NCBI RefSeq assembly: GCF_047675955.1
Contig: NC_132930.1
Location: 45,943,832 to 46,007,831 of the forward strand
From: Chlorocebus sabaeus
Taxonomy: Eukaryota; Chordata; Mammalia; Primates; Cercopithecidae
Direction of reading: 5' to 3'
Length of the DNA stretch: 64,000 bases
The notes under the pieces are model-generated. The model was not told where the DNA came from and made no database searches. It saw nothing but the letters and a program-made list of their open reading frames with translations. Below are positions 46,457 to 56,770 of this stretch, piece after piece (positions within the stretch are counted from its first letter, which is position 1; every line of letters starts with the position of its first letter). The position numbers were made by a program, and so were the translations under genes.

Positions 46457-46550
46457 CTGGCCCCACGGTGGATGCTGCTCAGAGGCCGTAGTGGGCAGTG
46501 CTGCTGGCCCCACGGTGGATGCTGCTCAGAGGCAGTAGTGGGCCGTGCTG
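46457..46550. repeat. Tandem duplication, 47-bp period, two copies
   Basis: 'ctggccccacggtggatgct' starts at 46457 and 46504, and the two units differ at only two positions. Confidence 0.9.
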
Positions 46551-46689
46551 CTGGGACTGTCTTGGAGCTCTGCTTGGGGACGGGGACTCGGGGGTGGGAA
46601 GAGGAGGAAGAGCGGGAGACTGGACATGATGATGGGAGCGAGACGAGGGTCACAGGGGCCACAACTGCGAGAGGTCCTGGCTGATGTGC

Positions 46690-47020
46690 CAGTCAGCATT
46701 CTCCACTGAGAAACAGAGCCGACAGGAGAGAGGTCCGTGTTCAGACATGGATTTTAGGGAAACGCTCAGCAGCTGTGGAGGCTGGCAAGATCTCCCTGCA
46801 GAGCAGGCTGCAGACCCAGGCAGGGTTTCTACACCGCAGTCTCCAGGCAGAATTCCTGCTTCCTCCACGTAGCCACAGAGCTTGCTCTGAGGGCCCCAGT
46901 GGATTGGATGAGGCTGCCGCAGGCTATGCAAGGCCGTCTCCTTTCCTTAAAGTCGACTGACTGCCGATGTATGCCACGTCGCAAAACACTGGCACAGCAA
47001 CCTGTAGACGTGTGTTGGGA
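46690..47020 (-). mobile_element. MLT2-type LTR, reverse orientation
   Basis: 'tcagcattctccactgagaa', 'gtggaggctggcaagatctc', 'aggcagaattcctgcttcct', 'agtggattggatgaggctgc' and 'tccttaaagtcgactgactg' match a reversed MLT2-like LTR. More diverged than the other two. It lies about 580 bp from an MLT2 in the other orientation. Confidence 0.6.
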
Positions 47021-47124
47021 TCATGGGGGACCACGGCCTGGCCAGGCTGGCACATACAACCAAGCAGCGTGGTCGAGAAGGGACCACAGCAGGCTTGGAA
47101 TTAGGGCCCCAAATTCCAGCACCA

Positions 47125-47225
47125 GCTGCCAGGGTTTATGCAACTTGGAGATTGTTGCCCTAAGCGTGGCCTCAGTTTTCCCATCAGTAAAGGGGGAATC
47201 CTGTCCCTCAGTATATCACATCCTC
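47125..47225 (-). mobile_element. MIR SINE fragment, reverse orientation
   Basis: 'ggcctcagttttcccatcag' followed by 'taaagggggaatcctgtccc' is the reversed MIR core. Confidence 0.65.
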
Positions 47226-47884
47226 CCCGTGCTAGAGAGCAGGGTAGAGAAGACCTAGTCCTTACCCTGAGTTGAGGGCAGCCTGCTGGATTTTGATGTC
47301 TGTGTAGGATTTTGCTGGGCACACCAGGGCAAGGATGTGCACCAGGTGGCCGGGCCATGGGGAGAAGCAGAGGGTGTTGGGGAGGTGAAGGCAGGGCGGG
47401 CTGGCTCTGTCCTTCTCCCTGCCACAGGCTCTGGTTTGGGGTGAGGAGGAGGAAACTTGTCCACAAATATGACCCCGTCATTTCCCAGCTCTGGGACTGC
47501 CCTGTGCAGACAACATCTGAAGACCCCAGCATGACTTCCGGGCTGCGTTGGTGAGGGCACTGGCCTAAGGCAAGCTGGGATGAGGACCCATAGGGTAGGG
47601 ACAGGGGTAAACGGCGCCAGACCTGGACAGCCCCAGCCCTGGTGGCCCCAGGATGATCACAGTGGGATGCTCAAGTTCTGGGGTGTCCCTTAAAGCAGCA
47701 GCCTTGGTGTTGCCGTCATAGCTCAAAGTAGGTTTGGGGCAACTTTGTGATATTCCTCATCGTACCTCATTTCCACCACTGGTGTCGTCAAGGGCCATGT
47801 GGTGATGTCAAGGGCCAGGTAATGACGCCCTGTCCAAGGGCTGTGAGAGGGAGTGGTCTGAAAGCACCAACACCAGGGGCTGGC

Positions 47885-48020
47885 ACAAGGTCTCACTCAT
47901 TCATTCCTGCATTCATTCATTGAACAAACAGGTCAGAACTCCTGCTATGGGCCAGGCCCGGCCTGGGTCTGGGGAAACCGGCACAAACAGCCAGCCTCAC
48001 AGATCCCTGCCCGCCGTGTG
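47885..48020 (+). mobile_element. L2 LINE 3' fragment
   Basis: 'cattcattcctgcattcatt', 'cattgaacaaacaggtcaga' and 'gctatgggccaggcccggcc' follow the L2 3' end. Confidence 0.6.
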
Positions 48021-49550
48021 GCAGACCTTGGGCGGGGAAACAAGCAGCCTCTGAAAAGTCAATCCATGGCCAAGAAGCTCCACAGGGGGCAAGGACGGCT
48101 GCACTGGGGACGGGGCATCTGTGCGGGTCTCCTTCACCTCTGCCCAAGGGGTTTGCTCCCACCTTCTTTCTCACCCAGCAAAGCACACCCAGACCTTGAT
48201 GGGCGCAAGCCTGCTCTTGACCAGATGGGAGGGAGCAGCTCCACACCAGCCAGTCAAACGCTGCAGACAGCACAGGCCTTGCGTGTGGGAGACAGAGCAG
48301 CAGGCATCACCACCGAGTACGTTTCTGATGCTCATTTTCTCAGTTTTTTTCCCCAAAATGTCAAACTGTTCTGCTGCGGGCTCCTGATAGAGGCATGACA
48401 GGGCTGTGGCAAAAGCATGGTGGGGGCGCTAAGAAGCCAGGGAGCTCGCTGAAGACCCCAACGGAACTCCTAGGGGATGCAGATCTGGAAGCTTCCTGGC
48501 CACTCCAGGAGCTGCAGCTGAGGAGCTGGCACGTGGGGTTGGGGACGCCACTAGTGACACAGAGCGGGAGCAGGAACAGGCCAGGCTGGCCTCGCGTGAC
48601 CCTGGACACAGGCCCCCTCCAAGCCAGGCCCCACACCTGCAAAATCGGGGTGGGCGGCCATCGCCAGCAACACGGCAAACCCGCAGCAGGACCCCCTTCA
48701 TTCCGGGGTCCCCACTGCCACTCTGTGTCTGAAGCCCCCCAGCAAGGAGGACCGGAACCTTCCATGTACCTCCCCATACACCCTGAGTTAGAATTCCACT
48801 GGAATGCAGAGCGCGGTCAGACGTGACCTCCCTCCACACCTCCTGACAGGAGGCACGGCCTTTTCCACTCCCCCACCGCAGTGTGCTGGACTCACAAATT
48901 CCAGAGCAGAGAGGCTGTGGCCATGGAAACCTGGCAGAGCTCAGATTCCCCTGGACGGGGCAGGAGCAGAGCCAGGAAGGGCCCGGCAAGGCCACTGTGG
49001 GGGATGGGCGGGCACGATTGTCAGAGGAGGGCCACTGCGGCAGAAGCCCTGAAGATCAGCCGCTTCCAGAGTTTGGACGAGCCGCCTTCCTTCCCGGCCG
49101 GTGCTTCCCGGGTGAGTGTTCCAGGTGGGGCTCCTAGAAGCAGGGCTGGGTGCGGTCTAATCCCTGTGGGAGTCCCAAGTGCTGGATGTGTGGTTACAGG
49201 GCAGCGATATGGGGCCACTCAGCTCTCCCTCCGGAGACAGCAGGTGCACAGCCGCCAGCCCCCAGTCCCCAGCAGCACTGCTTACAAGATTTGCTTCAGC
49301 TCCTGAGCCAAGGCCACACACCTCCCTGGCAGCTGTGGGCAGTGTCAGAGCAGACAGGGGTAAAAGGGCTCATCCTCTCCAACCCACACTGGACTCATCT
49401 ATGGCAGCCTTTACTTTGGAGCAACCGCTACTGGCTGAGACTTCCCCCAGCTGCACAAGGATCTGAGCTCCCCTCATCCTCTCTGTCCTCCCCACCCTGC
49501 CTGTCCTCCTCAGCCTCCCCTCTCCCTTCCCAGGTGCCAGGCCCGTCTCA

Positions 49551-50172
49551 CCATCTGAAAGGGCATGCTCCCTCACCCTCATGATCTGAAAGGGCGGCTC
49601 CCCCCACCTCACCATCTGAAAGGGCGTGCTCACTCCTCCCTCACCATCTGAAAGGGCGTGCTCCCTCTCCCATCACCATCTGAAAGGGCGGCTCCCCCCC
49701 CCACCATCTGAAAGGGCGTGCTCCCTCCCCCCTCACCATCTGAAAGGGCGTGCTCCCTCTCCCATCACCATCTGAAAGGGCGGCTCCCTCCCCCCTCACC
49801 ATCTGAAAGGACGTGCTCCCTCCCCTCTCACCATCTGAGAGGGTGTGCTCCCTCCCCCTCAACATCTGAAAGGGTGTGCTCCCTCCCCCCTCACCATCTG
49901 AAAGGGCGGCTCCCTCCCCCCTCACCATCTGAAAGGGTGTGCTCCCTCCTCCTTCACCATCTGAAAGGGTGTGCTCCCTCCCCCTCAACATCTGAAAGGG
50001 CGGCTCACTCCCCCTCACCATCTGAAAAGGTGTGCTCACTCCCCCTCACCATCTGAAAGGGCGTGCTTCCTCCCCCTCAACGTCTGAAAGGGCGGCTCCC
50101 TCCCCCTTCACCATCTGAAAGGGCGTGCTCCCTCCCCCTCAACATCTGAAAAGGCGTGCTCCCTCCCCCTCA
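49551..50172. repeat. Minisatellite, 26-32-bp unit, 20 copies, three-unit periodicity
   Basis: Every unit starts with a variant of 'ccatctgaaagggc' and ends in a pyrimidine run with 'ctca'. Two unit types alternate: a 'cgtgctc' type and a shorter 'cggctc' type. Counting units from the left, the short type is at positions 2, 5, 8, 12, 15 and 18. Reading frames across the array (for example 49641-50039 minus) simply translate the unit. Confidence 0.95.
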
Positions 50173-50784
50173 CCTGCCACCCTTCCCTTTGTCTCCCACA
50201 AGCGTCTCCCCCAGGATGCCTCCCCGTCTCGGCATCTACTTCCCAGAACACCCAAACCATCGTCATTTGGATGAATAAATGAAAGAACACGTGAACAAAC
50301 ATACCTCAGTCAGTGTTGGCCAACTCATCAAGTCGTGTTTTCCTAACATCTTCAGATCTCAGGGGACAAATTTCAGTAGAAGGAACCCCCGGCCTTGGGG
50401 GAGCAAGAAAACCAGCAGGGAGGCCGTGGGAATGCAGAGGAATCCAGCTGCCGAGAAATCAGAGCCTGGCACAAAGATTAAGGTACTGATACTCAGTAGG
50501 AGAAGCACAGCCTGGGAGAGCAAGGGGAAAGGGGAAAGGAGCAGGACCAGGAAAGAGGCAATGTGATACGTGTGACCTGCGCTGGCACCACAAGACCTGA
50601 GTGGGAGACACAGCAGAGGTGCTCACTTAGCAAGGGTTGGGGAAGCTTCTCTGGGGCCTGTGTGGAGGGCACAGGTATGGTGGTGCCCACCAAGAGAAAG
50701 AGGGGGGCACTCAAGGGGCTGAGAAGGTGCACAAAGACTGGCTGCCAATATCCTGTCCTGGAGACAGGAGGGGCTCGGCCGCAT

Positions 50785-50860
50785 TGAAGCTGGGTACCCT
50801 GGGGCGAGTCATCCTGCCTCTCTGAGCCCCATCTGCAATGTGGGTGCATAGAGCCTTCCC
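50785..50860 (-). mobile_element. MIR SINE fragment, reverse orientation
   Basis: 'ggggcgagtcatcctgcctc' followed by 'tctgagccccatctgcaatg' is the reversed MIR core. Confidence 0.6.
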
Positions 50861-51384
50861 AAGGGGTGGATCAGTTTCCCAAGGTTGCTGCAGCCAATTT
50901 CACACATGGAGCCACAGGTGTGATAACTCCATTGTTTCTCTGGGTAAAAGACTGGGGCTGAGACCTGCGTCCACCAGGACTGTGTTGTGGACCAGCAGGG
51001 ATGGCAGCCCAGGCTGGTGCTTTCAGGGTCGGTCCATCCCCCAGGATCCCAAGGGAGTGTGTGTCACTGGCAATAGTGGCCATGGATGTGTGGCCCTGCC
51101 ATCCTCAGATGCTGGCTCTGGCGCGTGGCCTGGATGCTGTGCCTGGTGACTGTTTTCATGGCAGTCACTCATCATCTCTCCTGCTGTCTGCTCCCCGCAT
51201 GTGAAGGGTGGATGCTCAACAGGGCTGGGCAGAAGACAGCTTGTGGGGACCTCCTTCTGGCTCACGTACCTGGACACGAGCACAGGAGGACAGACACCGA
51301 CTAAGGCTTGGGAACGGCAGCTCCATCCTGCTGGCCCAGTGGGACTCCCCGGTCTCATGATGCCCTCCATGACCATAGACCTCG

Positions 51385-51535
51385 CCCTCCAAGCTCCAGG
51401 CTCCTTATCTGCAAAATGGGGTTCATCTTGGTCCCACGGGGTGCGACTCAGATGAACTGAAGAACGCAAAGGTTTCTGGCACAGCGTCCAGCACACGGTG
51501 GGCCCCATGGGAGAGCTGGCCGTTGTTATCATGAA
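51385..51535 (-). mobile_element. MIR SINE fragment, reverse orientation
   Basis: 'ctccttatctgcaaaatggg', 'ctggcacagcgtccagcaca' and 'ggccgttgttatcatgaac' follow the reversed MIR 5' half. Confidence 0.65.
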
Positions 51536-52309
51536 CACTTTGGGATCCCTTCCAGTGTCCTGCAGGAGCGTGGCCTGCGAGGCATCTGGGGTGGCTGGGC
51601 AGCCAGTGTCAGGAGTCACACAACAGCAAGCCCATCCAAGGAGGGGCAGTCTGCCCTGGGGAGGCCTGGGACCTCTGAGGAAGGCCTTGGGCTCCAGCAG
51701 ACAGGGGAGAGGCCCAGAGGGAGCTGGGGCAGACGGGGCCAGCGGGCTGAGGGCGGCCCCTACAGTCCAGCAGAAGGAGTGGGTGAGGGGCTGCAGTGAC
51801 CAGGCAGTGGGGCCACTACAGGCTGTGATGAGCCACCCAGCACCGAGTGTACCCAGACGTGCCCAGAGGCCCGTGAGGACCCACATCCCCATCCACGCCA
51901 GCAGCGCTCCTCACCCGACACCTCATTCTTCTTGTGTCCTGTGGCCGCTGCCACACAGGGCTTCCTGGCGCTGAGGCTTACTCTGTAAATAGGAAGGTAA
52001 ATCATGGAGCTGCCATTTAACACACTCAGTGAAGCAGGCCGGGAGGGTAGCTCACTCCCCTCACCTATTCCTCTTCCCCGAGATTTCAGAACTCATCGCT
52101 GGAATTATCCTAATTGTGTTAGCCAAGACTTAAGGCTTCAGACAACAACGAGTCCAAGCCTGCCCCAGTCTGCCAGCGTTCCAGGGGAGCTGGACCTGCA
52201 CACTCCCATCTGGGGGACAGGGGAGGAGGGGGGTTGCAGGAGGGGGAAAGGGGAGGAGAGGGAGGGAGGGGACCCCTCCTCCCAGCCTGGGCTGGCCATG
52301 AACACACGT

Positions 52310-52475
52310 TCCCTTGTCGAATGTGCATGCACCCTGTGAGGTGGGTGCTATTATTGTCCCACTGTAGAGTTGAGGACAGGTGGCTCAGAGAGGCGAAGCC
52401 ACGTCCCCAAGGTCACATGGCTTGGACTCAGCGCAGCAGAGATCGAAGTCCTGGTCCTTCTGACGTCCAAGCAGC
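52310..52475 (+). mobile_element. MIR SINE
   Basis: 'gtgaggtgggtgctattatt', 'gtcccactgtagagttgagg', 'ctcagagaggcgaagccacg' and 'cccaaggtcacatggcttgg' give an ordered MIR core. Confidence 0.8.
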
Positions 52476-53637
52476 AGACAGCCCTGAGGCATCCAAGAAA
52501 TTAGCTCAAAGTTCTGCAACTGGGTTAGGAAATCATCACCATGCAAACCGTGGAGTGGGGAACTTGGTTGAATAAAATTCAGGTCAGGATGGCTGGAGGT
52601 CTCTGGGCCTCCTCCCCTGGATGAGCACACTGGTGCTCTGGACGAGGCTGTGAGTCTGCAAACCTTCAGTAGAGGATTCTGACTGCTTCTGGGTGTCTGG
52701 GGTGTGTAGTCCTGACCATGACCTGCAGGAAGCTTGTCCCCCTGCCAGGAGGGCTCCATTGGCCCTGGCTCAGGTCCTCGATGGGTTTTCATAGTACCTG
52801 CAACTCCCCTCACCTACTCCATGACAGCCAGAACAACCCCAGAGACCGCTTATTAATTTGAGCCCTTCTCACCTCCTGCTCCCCCGAAAATGCATCCAGA
52901 CCTGGGAAGGTTGTGGGAAGGGGCCTCCTTTTCACAGTCCTCCAGGTACCTCTCAGCACAAAACAGCATTTTTGGGTGCGGCCTTGCTCCTAGACCGTGG
53001 TGTGGACAATTGGCCAAGAGTGCAGCACCCCTCCCTGAACAAGCCCCATGACGGAGGTAGTCCTGAACACGTTGCTCCTGTTGAATCATCACCCCTAGCC
53101 CAGCGCCAGGCACTGCAGGCCTCAGCACTTCCTCACTGAATAAATATAATGGAAGGAAACCCTAAGACCTGAGTGGAAACAGCTCGTATATGTCAGAGCA
53201 GGCATTTCTAGGATCCCTCCATTTCCATCCTACAATTCAATGACTGCCACAACCCCCCATCCCCCATAGCTGATTCTAGCAGCGAAACCCTTGGAATCCA
53301 TGTCCCATTGGGAGTCCCATGCCACACATCCACAGAGGGCTCCCACGGCCAAAGTCTGGATATGAATTAGGATCCAAGAGCGTGATGTGATGAGCAGTTC
53401 TGAGGCCTGGATCTTTGTTTTCACCTTGGAGCATGTGAATCATGTAAGTCCGGGCAGCCTGGAGACATGCTGGCATGCCTGGGACCTGAGCTGGTCTGAG
53501 GTGGAGCAGGTGGGTGTCTGATAAATCCTATACGCCTGAATGTATGAGTGGAGGGGTGAGGGGATGTACAGGTGGGTAGGTGGGTATGTAGCCTGGGGAA
53601 TGATTGTGCAAGGCTGGGAGAGTGGATTGTGGTTGAA

Positions 53638-54170
53638 TAATTGGATGGAGGGATGGATGGATAGATGGATGGATGGATGGATGGATGGATGGATGGATGG
53701 ATGGATGGATAGGTAGGTAGATGGATGGATAGATAGATGGGTGGATGGGTGAATAAGTGGGTGGATGGAAAGCTGGGTGGGTGGGTGGAAAGTTGGGTAG
53801 GTGGGTGGATAGATGGGTAGGTGGGTGGATGGATGAGTGAATGGGTGAATGGATGGATAGATGGATAGATGAATGAGTGGATGGATGGATAAGTGGGTAG
53901 ATGGATGAATGGATGGAAGGATAGATGGATAGATAGATGAGTGGATGGGTGTATAGATAGGTAGATGGAAAGGTAGTGGGTGGGTGGATGGATGGGTGGG
54001 TGGGTGAATGGATGGATAGATGAATGGGTGGATGAATGGATGAATGTATGGAAGGATGGATGGTGGATGCTGGATGGGTGGATGATTGGATGGGTGAATG
54101 GATGGATGGACAGTGGATAGGTGGATGATTGGATAGGTAGGTGGCTGAGTAGGTAAGTAAGTACATAGAG
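53638..54170 (+). repeat. (GGAT)n tetranucleotide array, about 530 bp
   Basis: Pure GGAT units occupy about 53650-53710. The rest is GGAT mixed with GGGT, GAAT and AGAT variants. A decayed GGGT/GGTA zone extends left to about 53540. Long minus-strand frames rich in His, Pro, Ser and Ile are translations of the array. Confidence 0.95.
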
Positions 54171-54226
54171 TGGTATATCAGTTGTGGATGGTGGGTGGAG
54201 GGGGAATGTCAATAGTTTACATAAGC

Positions 54227-54519
54227 TTTTCTTTTTTTTTTTTAGAGGTGGGGTCTTGCTGTGTTGCCCAGGTTGGAGTGCAGTGGCTCAATCATAGCTC
54301 ACCGCAGCCTCAAACTCCTGGACTCAGGCGATCCTCCAGCTTCAGCTTTCCAAGTAGCTAGGACTACTGCATGCCACAATACCTGACTATTTTTTTTTTT
54401 TAGAGGTTGGGGTTTTGCTGTGTTTCCCACCCTGGTCTTGAACTCTTGGCCTCAAATGATCCTCCTGTCTCAGCCTCCCAGAGTGCTGGAATTACAGGCA
54501 TGAGACACCATGCCCAACC
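54227..54519 (-). mobile_element. AluJ-like Alu, reverse orientation
   Basis: A T-run (54227-54240) is followed by 'ggttggagtgcagtggctca', a middle T-run at about 54391-54402, and the left arm 'cagcctcccagagtgctgga'. It ends at 'catgcccaacc'. 'cctcaaactcctggactcag' is typical of the old AluJ group. Confidence 0.95.
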
Positions 54520-54553
54520 TGCACACGATTTTCATATTCTTAAAACAACAGAA

Positions 54554-54846
54554 GGCTGGGCTCGGTGGCTCACGCCTGTAGTTCCAGCACTTTGGGAGGC
54601 CGAGGAGGGTGGATCACGAGGTCAGGAGATCGAGACCATCCTGGCTAACATGATGAAACCCCATCTCTACTACAAATACAAAAAATTAGCCAGGCATGGT
54701 GGCGGCTCCTGTAGTCCCAGCTACTTGGGAGGCTGAGGCAGGAGAATGGCATGAACCCGGGAGGCAGAGGTTGCAGTGAGCCGAGATCGCACCACTGCAC
54801 TCCAGCCTAGGTGACAGAGTGAGACTCCGTCTCAAACAACAAGAAC
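54554..54846 (+). mobile_element. AluS-like Alu (Sc-type features)
   Basis: Starts 'ggctgggctcggtggctcac', carries 'gatcacgaggtcaggagatc' and 'ggaggcagaggttgcagtga', and ends 'gactccgtctcaaacaac'. Flanks share 'aaacaacagaa' (54543-54553) and 'aaacaacaagaa' (54834-54845), a probable target duplication. It is 34 bp from the reverse Alu, head to head. Confidence 0.95.
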
Positions 54847-54849
54847 AAA

Positions 54850-56520
54850 ATCTAGGGAGTAACTTGAGGGAAGGGGTTGTAGCATCAAAATGGTGGTGGT
54901 GGAGGCTTGAACAGCCTGGGCTTCATGAGTAATGGAGAGCACAGTGGCAGTGCAGTGACCCAAGCAACCACTGGCACATGGACCCAAGAAGGGGCCGAGA
55001 GGCCTGCGGCCCAGCCAGCTGCCACCAGCCCTGGATGAGGTCCTTGGAGGGTGCAGCCCTGGCACGAGGGTTGGGCATGGCTCCCCTGACTGCCCAGTGT
55101 CCTGCTGGGGCACACAGGGATGCTGGAGGCTCCATCCCAAGTTTGAGACCACGGGGTCAGAGGCTCCAGGCAGCACCTGCAACATCCTGCACTGAGTCTT
55201 GCAGAATGGGCTGGGATGCAGGTGGTGAGGGGAAACTGGTGGGCCGGGTGCTCGAGAGTGAAGGTGGGCTGGGGTACCTGCAAGGGCTGGCCTGTTGGTC
55301 CCTCCCTGGTGTGAACCCCCGCGGACCTCCATCCCTTTGGTGCTGGTGGGTTCATTCACTTGCTCTGCAGTGAAGCCAGTACGGACAGGGAGATGTCATC
55401 TTCCCCTTTAAAGAAGAGGAACCAAGTCCCAGGAGGACAGAAAGGCTTCTGGGGGCCCTCCCACCCTGCAGAGGCCAGAGGCAGCCCCAACCCCCTGGCC
55501 ACCTCCCCGCTCTGTCTCCAAGATGGTTTCAGGAGGAAGTGGGCGTCCACAGAGGCAGCCAGATGGCCCTTGGCTTGGCTGTCCCCATCACCAGCCCCCG
55601 GTCCCCTGGGGCCAGACTCTATTTCGGGATTGAGAAAGGAGAGAGGCGGGGGAACCACAGGCTCCCCAAGGGCCTGCTGCCTCGCAGAAGTCATCCAAAA
55701 AATTCTTGCCATGCAGCCTAAAGCAGATGGAGCCAGTGTGCAGCCAGCAGAGCCCCCAGCACAGTGGCTGGAGGAGGGAGGGTGTGTGGTGGGGGGGTCT
55801 TGTGGGGAGAGCCTGGACTGGGAGCCAGAGGCCTGGGTACAAAGCCCCCAGCTTCAGTGTGCTCTGAGAGAGTAGGCAGAAGTACCTCCCGTAGGCCTCG
55901 CTCTTAGCTCCTAAATTGGCTCACGCTGGCCACAGCTCACACTCGAGGCCCCACAGCAGGCACTCGACTGCAGGCCACCCTGCGTGCAGGAACTACCGTC
56001 AGCCAGGACCTGAGTTGGATGGATCTGATCACCCCATCTCCAGACACGCTGCACTCGCAGCCTCAGCTCTCTGCCCTCTGCTCTTCTGCCCGGAATGACC
56101 AGAACCGTCCTGGACACACCCCTCCCCCACTGGCACTTACTGCTCCCAGACCCTCCAGCCTCCTCCAGAACCCCCTCCCCAGAGATCTAGATGTCGTGGT
56201 CCTGGAGCCTTGGACCCCCTCGGCCTGACACACCATTGAGTGAGGAAGAGGGTTGGGCGGGTGGGGACTTGGCTGAGCTTCCAGGTCCTGCAGCCTCTGG
56301 GGAATGTCCAGGGTGTGGATGGACACTGGGCCTGAAGCTCCAGGCTGTGGTCAGCGCTGGGATGGAGGGAGGCGGGCGCACAGGGAGCAGAGGCTGGGGA
56401 CCCAGCTGACCATCCTCTAAGTATGGACAGAGGAGGAGGTGCTGGAAAACAGATTGAGAAGGAAGGGAGGGAGTGGCCAGGGAGGGACTCTGCAGCAGCA
56501 ACTCAGTGTCCTGCATCTTC
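54850..56520. other. GC-rich single-copy DNA
   Basis: A doubtful reversed MIR lies near 55795-55870. No exon supported. Overlapping frames of 150-175 codons occur on both strands. Confidence 0.4.
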
Positions 56521-56524
56521 ATGG

Positions 56525-56770
56525 CGGCAGAGGCCCCATGCCCAGAGGAGCAGCGGCCGAGGCCCCCATGCCCAGAGGAGCAGCGGCCGAGTCCCCCATG
56601 CCCAGAGGAACAGCGGCCGAGGCCCCCATGCCCAGAGGAGCAGCGGCCGAGGCCCCCATGCCCAGAGGAGCAGCGGCCGAGGCCCGCATGCCCAGAGTAG
56701 CAGCGGCCGAGGCCCCCATGCCCAGAGGAGCAGCGGCCGAGGCCCCCATGCCCAGAGGAGCAGTGGCTGA
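56525..56770. repeat. Minisatellite, 30-bp unit, about eight copies
   Basis: Full units start 'cagcggccgaggc' at 56551, 56581, 56611, 56641, 56671, 56701 and 56731, with partial units on each side. Units differ by single bases, for example 'gagtcc' for 'gaggcc' in 56581 and a 'gagtag' in the unit at 56671. Because 30 is divisible by three and the unit lacks stops in most frames, several frames stay open on both strands. Confidence 0.97.

Larger units (their letters stand above)
47020..49550. other. Single-copy GC-rich DNA with MIR and L2 pieces
   Basis: A MIR at 47125-47225 and an L2 at 47885-48020 are the only repeats recognised. A short direct repeat 'tgtcaagggcca' occurs near 47790-47815. 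No exon supported. Confidence 0.4.
50180..53635. other. Single-copy DNA with MIR pieces
   Basis: MIR pieces lie at 50785-50860, 51385-51535 and 52310-52475. A G-rich stretch runs 52213-52275 ('ggggaggagggggg' type). The 289-codon minus frame at 51023-51892 runs through a MIR and has no domain. No exon supported. Confidence 0.45.

Noticed and set aside
49551..50172. CRISPR-like array of regular repeats
   Set aside because: The variable parts are pyrimidine runs rather than unique spacers, and the DNA is primate. It is a minisatellite.
51023..51892. 289-codon minus-strand open frame
   Set aside because: It crosses a reversed MIR, has no recognisable domain, and overlaps plus-strand frames of similar quality.
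53421..54212. 263-codon minus frame rich in His, Pro, Ser and Ile
   Set aside because: Translation of the GGAT array.
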